This document shows, piece by piece, positions 23,956-31,421 of a DNA stretch of 37,745 nucleotides (positions within the stretch are counted from its first letter, which is position 1; the number at the start of each line of letters is the position of its first letter). The translations under genes and the position numbers were made by a program. The notes beneath the pieces were generated by a model. That model was not told the origin of the DNA and searched no databases. It saw nothing but the letters and a program-made list of their open reading frames with translations. Source of the stretch: Gammaproteobacteria bacterium (GTDB taxonomy: Bacteria > Pseudomonadota > Gammaproteobacteria > Pseudomonadales > Halieaceae); NCBI GenBank assembly GCA_030428835.1, contig JAUIEP010000031.1, positions 1 to 37,745 of the forward strand, read 5' to 3'.

Positions 23956-25707
23956 CTACCTCTGTTTGCGTGTGGGCTCGAAGCAGTTCTCATCGGGCCG
24001 GGGGTTGTCGGACTGCAGGTCGGTGACCGCCTGGTGCTGGCTCAGGTAGACATTGCCGGTCATGTTTTCCAGGAAGCTGCTTTTTTTCAGGCAGTCCATG
24101 ACCGGCCCCTTTACCTCGCTCAGGTGGAAGCGGACGCCCTGTTCCCGCAGCGTCGCGTTGATGGACGAGAGGGCCTCCAGCGCGCTGAGGTCGATCTCGT
24201 TGATCGCCGGGCACATCAGGATCACGTGCCGGATTGCCGGGTTTTCCGCGAGGGCGGTGTAGATCCGGTTTTCCACGTAGGCCGCGTTGGCGAAGTAAAG
24301 GCTCTCGTCCACGCGCAGGGTGAGGATGCCCGGGTCGGTCAGCACCTCGTGGCGGTTGACGTTGCGGAAGTGCTCCGTGCCGGGAACCTGGCCGACGATC
24401 GCGATGTGCGGCTTGCTCGTCTTGTACAGGTGCAGCGCCACCGACGAGGCGACGCCGAACATGAGGCCCAGTTCGACGCCCTCGAGGAGGGTGACCACGA
24501 TGGTCCCCGCGATCGCGACGAAGTCGGTCTTCGAGTAGTTCCATGCCAGCACGGGTGTGCGCAGGTCGACCAGCGGCGCAATGGCGACGATGATCGTGGC
24601 GGCGAGGACGGCCTTTGGCAGCAGGCCGAGGTAGGGCGTGAGCGTTACCGCGGCGACGAGGATGCCGAACGCGGCGAGGAGGCTGGCCATCTGGGTCTCG
24701 GCGCCCGCGTCGAAGTTCACGGCCGAGCGGGAAAAGCCGCCCGTCACGGGAATGCCGGACGAGAAGGCTGACGCCAGGTTGGCCGCGCCCAGGCCGACCA
24801 GTTCCCGGTTGGGTGCGATGCTCTGGCGGCGCCTGGCCGCGAGTGTCTTGCCGATGGACACCGATTCCACGTACCCGATGACCGACAACAGGAAGGCCGG
24901 CAGCAACAGTTCGCGCCACAGTTCGGGATTGAAAGCGGGTAGCCCCAGCGCCGGCAGCCCCGCCGGAATATGGCCGACGAGGGCCACGCCCCGCTCCTGC
25001 AGGTCGAGTACGCCGGAGAGCGCGATAACGACGATGACAGCCAGTATCGGCGCCGCGCGGGACAGGGAGCCGGCGGCGCCGGCAGGCACGCCGAGGCGGG
25101 CCAGCAGACCCGCCAGTCGCGACTTCGCCCAGGCCAGGTAGGCGACGACGGCAACACCGACGATCACCGTCGGCAGATTCATCGACGACAGGCCTGCCCC
25201 CAATCCGCGCAGCAGCGACCAGGCGGTGTCCCCCGATGCCGCAACGCCCAACAGGTGCTGTACCTGGCTGATGATGATGATAATGCTGGAGGCGGTAATG
25301 AAGCCCGCGACGACCGGTTGCGACAACAGGTTGGTGAACACGCCCAGGCGCAGCATGCCCATGAGCAGGAGCATGCCGCCCGACAGCAGCGTGAGCGCGA
25401 CGGCGGCCTCGACGTAGCTCGCGCCCGTGCCCGCTACCGCCTTCTCGACCGCGGTGGCGGTCATCAGCGAGATGACCGCCACGGGACCCACGGACAATGT
25501 CCTGCTGCTGCCGATCAGGCCGTAGGCCACGAGCGGCAGGATGCTCGCGTACAGCCCCATCTCCGGGGGCACGCCGGCGAGCATCGCGTAGGCCAGCGAC
25601 TGGGGAATCAACATCACCGTCACCACCACGGCGGCGATGCCGTCCCTGGACAGGGTCTGCGTGTTGTAGCCCGACAGCCACGCGGGAATGTAAGCCGGTC
25701 GCTTCAT
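23956..25707 (-). CDS. SulP-family anion transporter with STAS domain
   Basis: The start is the ATG at 25707, overlapping the sqr stop (ATGA); the frame stays open further upstream, but that part is sqr sequence in another frame. The 583-residue protein has 10-14 membrane helices in the SulP pattern, including the signature VVTVMLIPQSLAYAMLAGVPPEMGLYASILP, and a cytoplasmic STAS domain (about 440-560) with ILTLRVDESLYFANAAYVENRI and INEIDLSALEALSSIN. SulP proteins carry sulfate, bicarbonate or other anions. Placed between sqr and the persulfide dioxygenase, it probably moves sulfite, thiosulfate or sulfate made by sulfide oxidation; direction is inference. Confidence 0.92.
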   Translation of the reverse strand: MKRPAYIPAWLSGYNTQTLSRDGIAAVVVTVMLIPQSLAYAMLAGVPPEMGLYASILPLVAYGLIGSSRTLSVGPVAVISLMTATAVEKAVAGTGASYVEAAVALTLLSGGMLLLMGMLRLGVFTNLLSQPVVAGFITASSIIIIISQVQHLLGVAASGDTAWSLLRGLGAGLSSMNLPTVIVGVAVVAYLAWAKSRLAGLLARLGVPAGAAGSLSRAAPILAVIVVIALSGVLDLQERGVALVGHIPAGLPALGLPAFNPELWRELLLPAFLLSVIGYVESVSIGKTLAARRRQSIAPNRELVGLGAANLASAFSSGIPVTGGFSRSAVNFDAGAETQMASLLAAFGILVAAVTLTPYLGLLPKAVLAATIIVAIAPLVDLRTPVLAWNYSKTDFVAIAGTIVVTLLEGVELGLMFGVASSVALHLYKTSKPHIAIVGQVPGTEHFRNVNRHEVLTDPGILTLRVDESLYFANAAYVENRIYTALAENPAIRHVILMCPAINEIDLSALEALSSINATLREQGVRFHLSEVKGPVMDCLKKSSFLENMTGNVYLSQHQAVTDLQSDNPRPDENCFEPTRKQR

Positions 25708-26960
25708 GCGGCGTCTTTCGTACTCTCCATGGTGTCGTTGCTGATCATCCACTCGCGGCCCTTCAGCATCGCCTGCCAGTAGATGGGCGGCAGCAACTTC
25801 TCCTTGAGAATCCAGGCGAGCCTGCTCGGTTTGGCGCCGTCGATCAGCCACCGTGGGAAGCTCGGCAACAGCTTGCCGCCGTAGCCGAACTCGGCCAGGA
25901 GGATTTTTCCGCGCTCGACGGTGAGCGGGCACGATCCATAGCCATTGTAGTGGAGTATGTCGGTCGTGTGGCTCAGGTTGTGCAGCAGGTTCTGCGCAAC
26001 GACCGGCGCCTGGGCGCGCGCCGCGGCGGCGGTCTTGGCATTGGGCGCGTTGATCACATCGCCGAGGGCCCAGACGTTGTCGAAACCCCGATGGTTGAGT
26101 GTGTTCTGGTCGACGTCGACCCAGCCGGCGTCGTCCGCCAGCGGGCTCTCCCGGATGAAGTCCGGCGCCTTCTGCGGCGGGCAGACATGCAGGAAATCGA
26201 ACTGGCGCTCCTCGACGGTGACGTTGCCGCTCGTATCCGTTTTTTCAAACCACGCGGTACGGGAGGGGCCGTCGACCTTCTTCAGGTTGTGCTGGAAGCT
26301 GAGCGTGGCGTTGTAGCGCTCGACGTAGCGCATCAGCGCGGGCACGTAGTGCTCGACCCCGAACAGCACGGCGCCCGCATTGCAGAACTCGATGTCCATG
26401 TCCCGCAGGCAGCCCTGCCGCTCCCAGTAGTTGGCGGACAGGTAGAGGGCCTTCTGGGGCGCCCCGGCGCACTTGATGGGCATGGGCGGCTGCGTGAAGA
26501 TGGCCTTGCCGCCGCGGGTCTGCGAAACGAGTCGCCAGGTGTACGGGGCCAGGTCGAAGCGGTAGTTGGATGTCACCCCGTGTTCGCCCAGCGCCTGCGG
26601 CAGTCCCTCGATCGCGTCCCAGTCCAGTTTCAGGCCCGGCGCCACGACCAGTTGCGAGTAGGACAGGCGCCGGCCGTTGTCCAGGACCACGCGACTGTGC
26701 TCGGGTTCGAAGTGGGTCGCCGCGCACTGTATCCACTGCACGCCCGGCGGAATGAGTGAGGCCATGGTCTTCGCGGTGGTCTGGGCGCTGAACAGCCCGG
26801 CGCCGACCATCGTCCACCCCGGCTGGTAGTAGTGGACCTGCGAGGGGTCCACGATCGCGACACTGAGCCTGGAGCTGCGCTTCAGGAGGCTGGACGCGAC
26901 GGCGATACCGCCCGCGCCCGCCCCCACGATGACGACGTCGAACCCACCTTGCTGTTGCAT
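25704..26960 (-). CDS. sqr: Sulfide:quinone oxidoreductase, type II
   Basis: The start is the ATG at 26960, where the FAD motif begins a few residues in (VVIVGAGAGGIAVAS); an AGAGG lies upstream. The frame stays open far upstream, but that is antisense to fisR. The 418-residue flavoprotein has the redox cysteines of the mitochondrial-type (SQRDL) enzyme: Cys164 in PIKCAGAPQK and Cys344 in YGSCPL, and it has WALGDVINAPNAKTAAAARAQ near the FAD. It oxidises sulfide, passing electrons to quinone and sulfur to an acceptor such as glutathione. It heads the sqr-sulP-pdo operon, has a sigma-54 promoter, and is divergent from fisR. Confidence 0.95.
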   Translation of the reverse strand: MQQQGGFDVVIVGAGAGGIAVASSLLKRSSRLSVAIVDPSQVHYYQPGWTMVGAGLFSAQTTAKTMASLIPPGVQWIQCAATHFEPEHSRVVLDNGRRLSYSQLVVAPGLKLDWDAIEGLPQALGEHGVTSNYRFDLAPYTWRLVSQTRGGKAIFTQPPMPIKCAGAPQKALYLSANYWERQGCLRDMDIEFCNAGAVLFGVEHYVPALMRYVERYNATLSFQHNLKKVDGPSRTAWFEKTDTSGNVTVEERQFDFLHVCPPQKAPDFIRESPLADDAGWVDVDQNTLNHRGFDNVWALGDVINAPNAKTAAAARAQAPVVAQNLLHNLSHTTDILHYNGYGSCPLTVERGKILLAEFGYGGKLLPSFPRWLIDGAKPSRLAWILKEKLLPPIYWQAMLKGREWMISNDTMESTKDAA

Positions 26961-27018
26961 GTGCTGTGCCTCTGTAGCCTGCGGTAAACGGGGAGAAACG
27001 GACCTATTCCCCAGGTAA

Positions 27019-27034
27019 AGCGAATTTCGTGCCA
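27019..27034 (-). promoter_or_regulatory. Sigma-54 (-24/-12) promoter for sqr
   Basis: The minus strand reads TGGCACGAAATTCGCT, matching the consensus except for one T, with correct GG-N10-GC spacing. Predicted start is near 27008, about 48 bases before the sqr ATG. Confidence 0.85.
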
Positions 27035-27107
27035 TCCCCGCTCGCGGCGCAGCCCCTGGCGGGGCGCGGGTTGCGGGCAGCCGGGAGGTGCTGGCGGCCG
27101 GATTATC

Positions 27108-27142
27108 TGCCATAATTGACACAAAATTTGTCATAATTGGCA
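27108..27142. promoter_or_regulatory. Candidate FisR enhancer site with inverted and direct repeats
   Basis: The 35-base AT-rich element has outer arms TGCCA (27108-27112) / TGGCA (27138-27142) and inner arms TGACA / TGTCA. Overlaid on this are two direct copies, CATAATTGACA (27111-27121) and CATAATTGGCA (27132-27142). It lies about 75-110 bases upstream of the sqr -24 element and ends four bases before the fisR start codon. Position and symmetry fit an activator site that could also control fisR itself. Confidence 0.65.
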
Positions 27143-27146
27143 AACC

Positions 27147-28442
27147 ATGCAGATTATTGCGACCGACACCGACCGGGCCATGGCCGGGATGCTGGAGGGC
27201 TACGACGCCCCCGCCATCCTCGTGACGCCGGATTACCGCATCCTGGCGACCAACGAGCGCTACCGGGAACGCTTCGGCGAGATTGAGACGGGCCGGGTGG
27301 CGCACTGCTACGCCGTCTCCCACGGCTACGACCGGCCCTGTGACCAGGCGGGCGAGGACTGCCCGCTCGCCACCGCGCTGGAGTCCGGCAACCGGACGCG
27401 CGTCCTGCACATCCACCAGACGCCCTCGGGACAGGAACATGTCGACGTGGAGATGCTGCCGATCTTCAATGACGACGGAACGCTGAGCCACTTCGTCGAA
27501 CTCCTGAAGCCGGTGCCGACCGCGAGCGCGCAGGTCAGCACGCAGCAGATGGTGGGTCGCAGCAAGCCCTTCAATACGCTCGTCGAACAGATCTCGCGGG
27601 TCGGCCCTTCGGACGCCTCGGTCCTCCTGCTGGGGGAGTCTGGAACGGGCAAGGAACTGGTGGCCCAGGCCATCCACGACAGCAGTCGCCGCGCTGAAAA
27701 GCCGATGGTGACGCTGGAGTGCGCGGGCCTCACGGAGTCGCTCTTCGAGAGTGAACTGTTCGGGCACGTGAAAGGCGCCTTCACCGGCGCAAACTACAAC
27801 CGGCAGGGACTGGTCGCCTCGGCCGATGGCGGCACGCTGTTCCTGGACGAGGTCGGCGACATCCCGCTGCCGCAACAGGTCAAGCTGTTGCGCCTGATCG
27901 AGACCGGCATGTACCGCCCGGTGGGTTCGGCGAAGCCGCAGCGCAGTGACTTCCGGCTGGTCTGCGCAACGCACAAGGATCTCTGGCGCCTGGTGGAGCA
28001 GGGCGAGTTCCGGCAGGACCTGTATTTCCGCATCAACGTTTTTCCCCTCGCCGTGCCCTCGCTGTCCGAGCGCCGGGAGGACATCGCCCTGCTGGCCAGA
28101 TCGCTGCTCGGCAAGATCCAGCCGCACGCGCCGGTTGCGATCACCGAGGACGCGATCGCCGTGCTGCAGAAGCACGACTTCCCCGGCAACATTCGCGAGT
28201 TGCGAAACGTCCTCGCCCGCGCCGTCATACTCTCTGACACCGGCACGATAGACGCGCAGACTGTCGCCGCGAGCCTGTCTATCGCGGCTGCCCGCGGCCC
28301 CGAGGCGCTCGTGGATTTACGCACCCTGGAGCGCGACTACCTGCAGAACCTGCTGCGACAGTTCGACGGCGACAAGGCGCGCGTGGCCCGGACGGCGGGC
28401 ATCAGCCTGCGCACGCTGTATCGGAAACTCGGCGCGACATAG
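27147..28442 (+). CDS. fisR: FisR-type sulfide/persulfide-responsive sigma-54 activator
   Basis: The 431-residue protein has an N-terminal PAS-like sensor (1-125), an AAA+ domain with Walker A GESGTGKE (163-170), GAFTGA (210-215) and Walker B GGTLFLDE (228-235), and a Fis helix-turn-helix ending RTAGISLRTLYRKLG. The sensor has cysteines 54, 65 and 72, in VAHCYAVSHGYDRPCDQAGEDCP. The 11- and 7-residue spacing equals that of the FisR triad (Cys53/64/71) known to sense polysulfide. FisR activates sqr and persulfide dioxygenase genes when sulfane sulfur builds up. It is divergent from the sqr operon and its sigma-54 promoter. No ribosome site is seen before the ATG, because the repeat element occupies that stretch; a short-leader or leaderless start is possible. 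Confidence 0.95.
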   Translation: MQIIATDTDRAMAGMLEGYDAPAILVTPDYRILATNERYRERFGEIETGRVAHCYAVSHGYDRPCDQAGEDCPLATALESGNRTRVLHIHQTPSGQEHVDVEMLPIFNDDGTLSHFVELLKPVPTASAQVSTQQMVGRSKPFNTLVEQISRVGPSDASVLLLGESGTGKELVAQAIHDSSRRAEKPMVTLECAGLTESLFESELFGHVKGAFTGANYNRQGLVASADGGTLFLDEVGDIPLPQQVKLLRLIETGMYRPVGSAKPQRSDFRLVCATHKDLWRLVEQGEFRQDLYFRINVFPLAVPSLSERREDIALLARSLLGKIQPHAPVAITEDAIAVLQKHDFPGNIRELRNVLARAVILSDTGTIDAQTVAASLSIAAARGPEALVDLRTLERDYLQNLLRQFDGDKARVARTAGISLRTLYRKLGAT

Positions 28443-28457
28443 CCCCGCCCCTGCTCT

Positions 28458-28473
28458 TGGCACGATGTTTGCT
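28458..28473 (+). promoter_or_regulatory. Sigma-54 (-24/-12) promoter for the DUF2970 gene
   Basis: The plus strand reads TGGCACGATGTTTGCT, a full match to TGGCACG-N4-TTGCW. It starts 16 bases after the fisR stop, and the predicted start near 28485 leaves about 34 bases before the ATG at 28519. Confidence 0.85.
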
Positions 28474-28518
28474 CTCTTATCGTGAGTATTACGCCAGCAA
28501 CGTACAGGAGTGTTTCCA

Positions 28519-28782
28519 ATGGCAGCCAACACGCAAGTTCCCGCACACGGTGATCACCCGGAGGGTCGCGATGCAGGCGCGGCGGCCCCGCAGCTCACGA
28601 CCTTCCAGGTCATCGGCAGTACCCTCGCCGCAGGACTCGGCGTGCAGTCGCGCGAAAACAAGGTGCGCGACTTCGAGCAGGGGAAAATGAGCCAGTTCAT
28701 CGTAGCGGGCCTGCTTTTCACCGGCCTCTTCCTCGCCGGCCTGATCACCCTGGTCAACGTTATCGTGAGCACGCAGTCCTAG
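28519..28782 (+). CDS. DUF2970 small membrane protein
   Basis: The ATG at 28519 has AGGAG seven bases upstream; a GTG at 28510 in the same frame would overlap that site. The 87-residue protein has the DUF2970 pattern: an amphipathic segment FQVIGSTLAAGLGVQSRENKVRDFEQGKMSQFI followed by one membrane helix IVAGLLFTGLFLAGLITLVNVIV. The family is common in gammaproteobacteria, often near respiratory genes, and has no known function. A perfect sigma-54 promoter and its place just behind fisR suggest it belongs to the sulfide response. Confidence 0.88.
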   Translation: MAANTQVPAHGDHPEGRDAGAAAPQLTTFQVIGSTLAAGLGVQSRENKVRDFEQGKMSQFIVAGLLFTGLFLAGLITLVNVIVSTQS

Positions 28783-28792
28783 CGTTTGCCGG

Positions 28793-30592
28793 TCACCACA
28801 GCGGCTGTACCCAGGGCGCCAGCGGCCACAGGGGCGTCCCGGACACGTCGGTAACGGCACTGTCGGGCGCGGGCATGCGCGCACCGTGCGCCAGCGACCA
28901 CTGCAGGAAGTCGCGCGCGGTCCACGCGCCGCCGCCCGGGGCTGCCAGTGGCGCGATATCCTCGAAGCCGCGGATGCCGCACAGCGCGTCCGCGGGGTCG
29001 AACGCGCGGCTGCAACTCACGACCGTGAGTTCGCGCCCGGGGGTAATGACCTCGCCACCCGGCTGCAGCTTCATCTCGAGCACGCGTGCGCCGTAGTCGG
29101 CGGCGAGGTCGATCGTGACGTGCAGGCCGCCCAGGCCCACCAGCCAGCCGCCGCTGTGCTGGAAGGGGTCCCTGGCAAAGGTACGCTCGAGTTCGAATTC
29201 CAGCAGTTCACGAAATTTTTCCGCGCGCACCGTTGCTGTCGCCAGTTCCGGTGGTATCGGCAGGTAGCGATACGAGTCCTCGACGGTAACGGGGTCGCCG
29301 GCTTCCAGCACCGCGTCGAACCTGAAGCCCGGTGTGATCGCGAGGTCCGTGCCGGCGAACTCGCGCAGGTTGTCAGAGAGGAAGCGGTTGAAGGGATTTG
29401 CCAATGCGTTGCGACGATGCAGCAGGCCCGGCGCCGCCCCGATAACCGTGTCGATGCGCTGGGCAAGTGACATGTCCGCCGCCGGCATCTGCAGTTTGAA
29501 GGTGCGCTCGCCGGACAGGAAGGGCGCCCGCGCCGACCGCACGAGCGCGGCAATCCGCTCGTCGGCCTGCAGTTTGTCGTCGATGCCGCGCAGGCGCCAC
29601 TCGAAACGCTTGCGGCCATTGCCATCCAGTGTCACGAGCATCACGCCGAGGGTGCTCTCGTCGCCGGACTCGACCACCAGCGCGCCGCTGCGCGATGTGA
29701 GCGGCTGCTCGGTCAGCTCGTGCGTGTGCCCTGAAAAGAACACGTCCACGCCGGGCCGAATCGTGTTCGCGAGCTGCCTGTCCTTGTGCAGGCCCAGTTC
29801 GCTGAGCACGACGACCAGGTCCACGCCGCTCTCGCGCAACCGGGCCGCGTGCCTGTCGATGTAGTCCCGGTACGCCGCCTCGCCTTCGAGGAACTCGAAG
29901 CCCAGGCCGAGCATCGGGGACATGCGCGGCACGATGTCGGAGGTAATGCCGATGAAACCAATGCGCAGTCCGCCGACCGCCATGATGCGAGTGGCAGGGA
30001 GGAGGGGTTCCCTGCGATCTATCACCGGGATCGACTTGTACACGTTTCCGCCCAGGAAGGGATAGGCGGGTACCTCGATCGCTTCGCCGAACACGACGCG
30101 ATTGACCAGCCGCGCCAGGTACGCGTCGTCCGGGCTGTAGCGCAACCGCGTCACGATGGGACCGTAGGCGAAATCCCAGTTGCCGGGCACCGCGATATCG
30201 ATGCCCAGCGCGTCGACGGGGGGCACAATGGCATTGCCCCGCGTGTACAGCGCCTCGACACCGCCGTGGTACGTATCGCCCACGTTCATCAACACGGAAC
30301 TCCCGAACTCGCCCCGTATCTCGCGAAGCGCCGTGGCGAGCCGTGCGAGGCCGCCGCGTTCCGCCACCACCGCGGTGTGTGCTCCGTCCTGCCCGGCTGT
30401 TCTCACGAGGTTCTTGCGCGGTACCAGGTGCGCGTGCAGGTCGTTCAGGTGAATGAGCGCTACCTGCCTGTCCGCGGTGTTGCCGGCGGCGAGAGGGCCG
30501 GGAAACAGGCAAGCCAGCCAGGTCAGCAGTAGTAGTGCGAGGTGCTTTGTCCCGGGCGGTCTGGCGAGTGGCGGAGCGGCGGCGGAAGGCAT
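28793..30592 (-). CDS. SoxB/5'-nucleotidase-family metallophosphoesterase, secreted
   Basis: The start is put at the ATG at 30592; the frame is open to 30697 but that part crosses the operator palindrome. The 599-residue protein has an N-terminal hydrophobic signal (HLALLLLTWLACLFPGPLAAG) and the UshA/SoxB dimetal fold: LNDLHAHL (Asp51, His53), VGDTYHGG (Asp106), FSGHTHE, and a C-terminal nucleotidase domain from about residue 350. The usual GNHE motif reads PGNWDFAYG (137-144). The ALYTRG segment before it and the Trp substitution are closer to SoxB thiosulfohydrolases than to nucleotidases. It is divergent from a BigR-type gene across a palindrome, so a periplasmic role with sulfur compounds is plausible. 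The other Sox genes are absent. Confidence 0.82.
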   Translation of the reverse strand: MPSAAAPPLARPPGTKHLALLLLTWLACLFPGPLAAGNTADRQVALIHLNDLHAHLVPRKNLVRTAGQDGAHTAVVAERGGLARLATALREIRGEFGSSVLMNVGDTYHGGVEALYTRGNAIVPPVDALGIDIAVPGNWDFAYGPIVTRLRYSPDDAYLARLVNRVVFGEAIEVPAYPFLGGNVYKSIPVIDRREPLLPATRIMAVGGLRIGFIGITSDIVPRMSPMLGLGFEFLEGEAAYRDYIDRHAARLRESGVDLVVVLSELGLHKDRQLANTIRPGVDVFFSGHTHELTEQPLTSRSGALVVESGDESTLGVMLVTLDGNGRKRFEWRLRGIDDKLQADERIAALVRSARAPFLSGERTFKLQMPAADMSLAQRIDTVIGAAPGLLHRRNALANPFNRFLSDNLREFAGTDLAITPGFRFDAVLEAGDPVTVEDSYRYLPIPPELATATVRAEKFRELLEFELERTFARDPFQHSGGWLVGLGGLHVTIDLAADYGARVLEMKLQPGGEVITPGRELTVVSCSRAFDPADALCGIRGFEDIAPLAAPGGGAWTARDFLQWSLAHGARMPAPDSAVTDVSGTPLWPLAPWVQPLW

Positions 30593-30613
30593 GACGTGAT
30601 TCCCCTGCTTGAT

Positions 30614-30647
30614 TATTAGATATATCTTATATAAGATATATCTAATA
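30614..30647. promoter_or_regulatory. Perfect 34-bp palindrome, candidate BigR/SqrR operator
   Basis: The two 17-base halves (30614-30630 and 30631-30647) are exact reverse complements, made almost only of A and T; the half-site core is TTAGATATATCTTAT. It lies between the divergent bigR-type and SoxB-like genes, so one repressor site could control both. The extreme AT content in a GC-rich region also favours promoter elements here. Confidence 0.8.
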
Positions 30648-30686
30648 TTGTAAAGGCGGTCCCGCCAGCCGCGGACCGGGGCACTC

Positions 30687-30989
30687 GTGTTGGACATTCA
30701 ACAGATGCAGGCGAATGCCGGCGAAGTCGCCGGCCTGTTAAAGCAACTGGCCAACAGGAACCGGTTGCTGGTGTTGTGCGCGCTGGTCACGAGGGAGCAC
30801 ACGGCGGGCGAACTCGAGGCCCTGACAGGCCTGAGCCAGCCCGCCGTCTCGCAACATCTCGCGAGGTTGCGCAAGGCGGAACTCGTGGCAACACGCAAGG
30901 ACGCGCAGCGGGTGGTTTACTCGCTTAACGATCCCAACGTGCGTGCGGTCATCGAAAACCTGCACGCGCTTTATTGTCCCGATTTGTAG
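30687..30989 (+). CDS. bigR: ArsR-family persulfide-sensing repressor (BigR/SqrR type)
   Basis: The 100-residue winged-helix protein begins at a GTG (30687) or possibly the ATG six codons later. The helix-turn-helix LEALTGLSQPAVSQHLARLRKAELV and beta wing ATRKDAQRVVYSL are plain. Its two cysteines, Cys31 (LLVLCALV) and Cys97 (ALYCPDL), are 66 residues apart, the same spacing as Cys41/Cys107 of SqrR, which form a tetrasulfide bridge on exposure to sulfane sulfur. It is followed by two YeeE/YedE genes, the classical BigR context, and preceded by a perfect AT-rich palindrome. It probably represses its own operon and the divergent SoxB-like gene. Confidence 0.92.
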   Translation: MLDIQQMQANAGEVAGLLKQLANRNRLLVLCALVTREHTAGELEALTGLSQPAVSQHLARLRKAELVATRKDAQRVVYSLNDPNVRAVIENLHALYCPDL

Positions 30990-31004
30990 AGGGAGGCTTT
31001 GCAC

Positions 31005-31421
31005 ATGTCGTACGGTTTACCGCTGCTGGGCGGTGTGATCATCGGGTTGGCAGCGATACTGCTGCTCCTGGGCAACGGTCGGATTGCCGGCATCGGCGGC
31101 ATCGTCTGGGGTGCGGCCAGTGCCCCTGCCGGTTCGCTGTGGCGCTGGCTGTTCCTGCTCGGCATGATCCTCGGCACTTACCTGTTTCATCAGTTCTCCG
31201 GCCAGCCGGCTCCCGTGCGCGGCGGCGATTCACTCCTGCTGGCCGGCGTGGCCGGTCTTATCGTCGGCTTCGGCGTGAAGCTCGGGAACGGTTGTACCAG
31301 CGGCCACGGCGTCTGTGGCCTTGGCAGGCTCTCCCTGCGTTCGCTGGTGGCAACCGTCAGTTTCATGCTCTCGGGCATCGCCACCGTCGCTGTGGTTCGG
31401 CATATCCTGGGGGTGGCCTGA
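31005..31421 (+). CDS. YeeE/YedE-family transporter, first half (PmpA-like)
   Basis: The ATG at 31005 has GGGAGG nearby. The 138-residue protein has four hydrophobic helices and the family motif VKLGNGCTSGHGVCGLGRLSLRSLVATVSFML, with the Cys in NGCTSGHG that handles sulfur in YeeE (thiosulfate) channels. Here the family's two-repeat fold is split into two genes. It lies 15 bases after the bigR gene and overlaps the second half by one base. It probably moves thiosulfate or a sulfur-containing ion. Confidence 0.9.
   Translation: MSYGLPLLGGVIIGLAAILLLLGNGRIAGIGGIVWGAASAPAGSLWRWLFLLGMILGTYLFHQFSGQPAPVRGGDSLLLAGVAGLIVGFGVKLGNGCTSGHGVCGLGRLSLRSLVATVSFMLSGIATVAVVRHILGVA

Noticed and set aside
26961-28175. 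N-terminal extension of the sqr frame to 823 codons
   Set aside because: The extension is antisense to fisR and has no domain, while the FAD motif begins immediately after the ATG at 26960.
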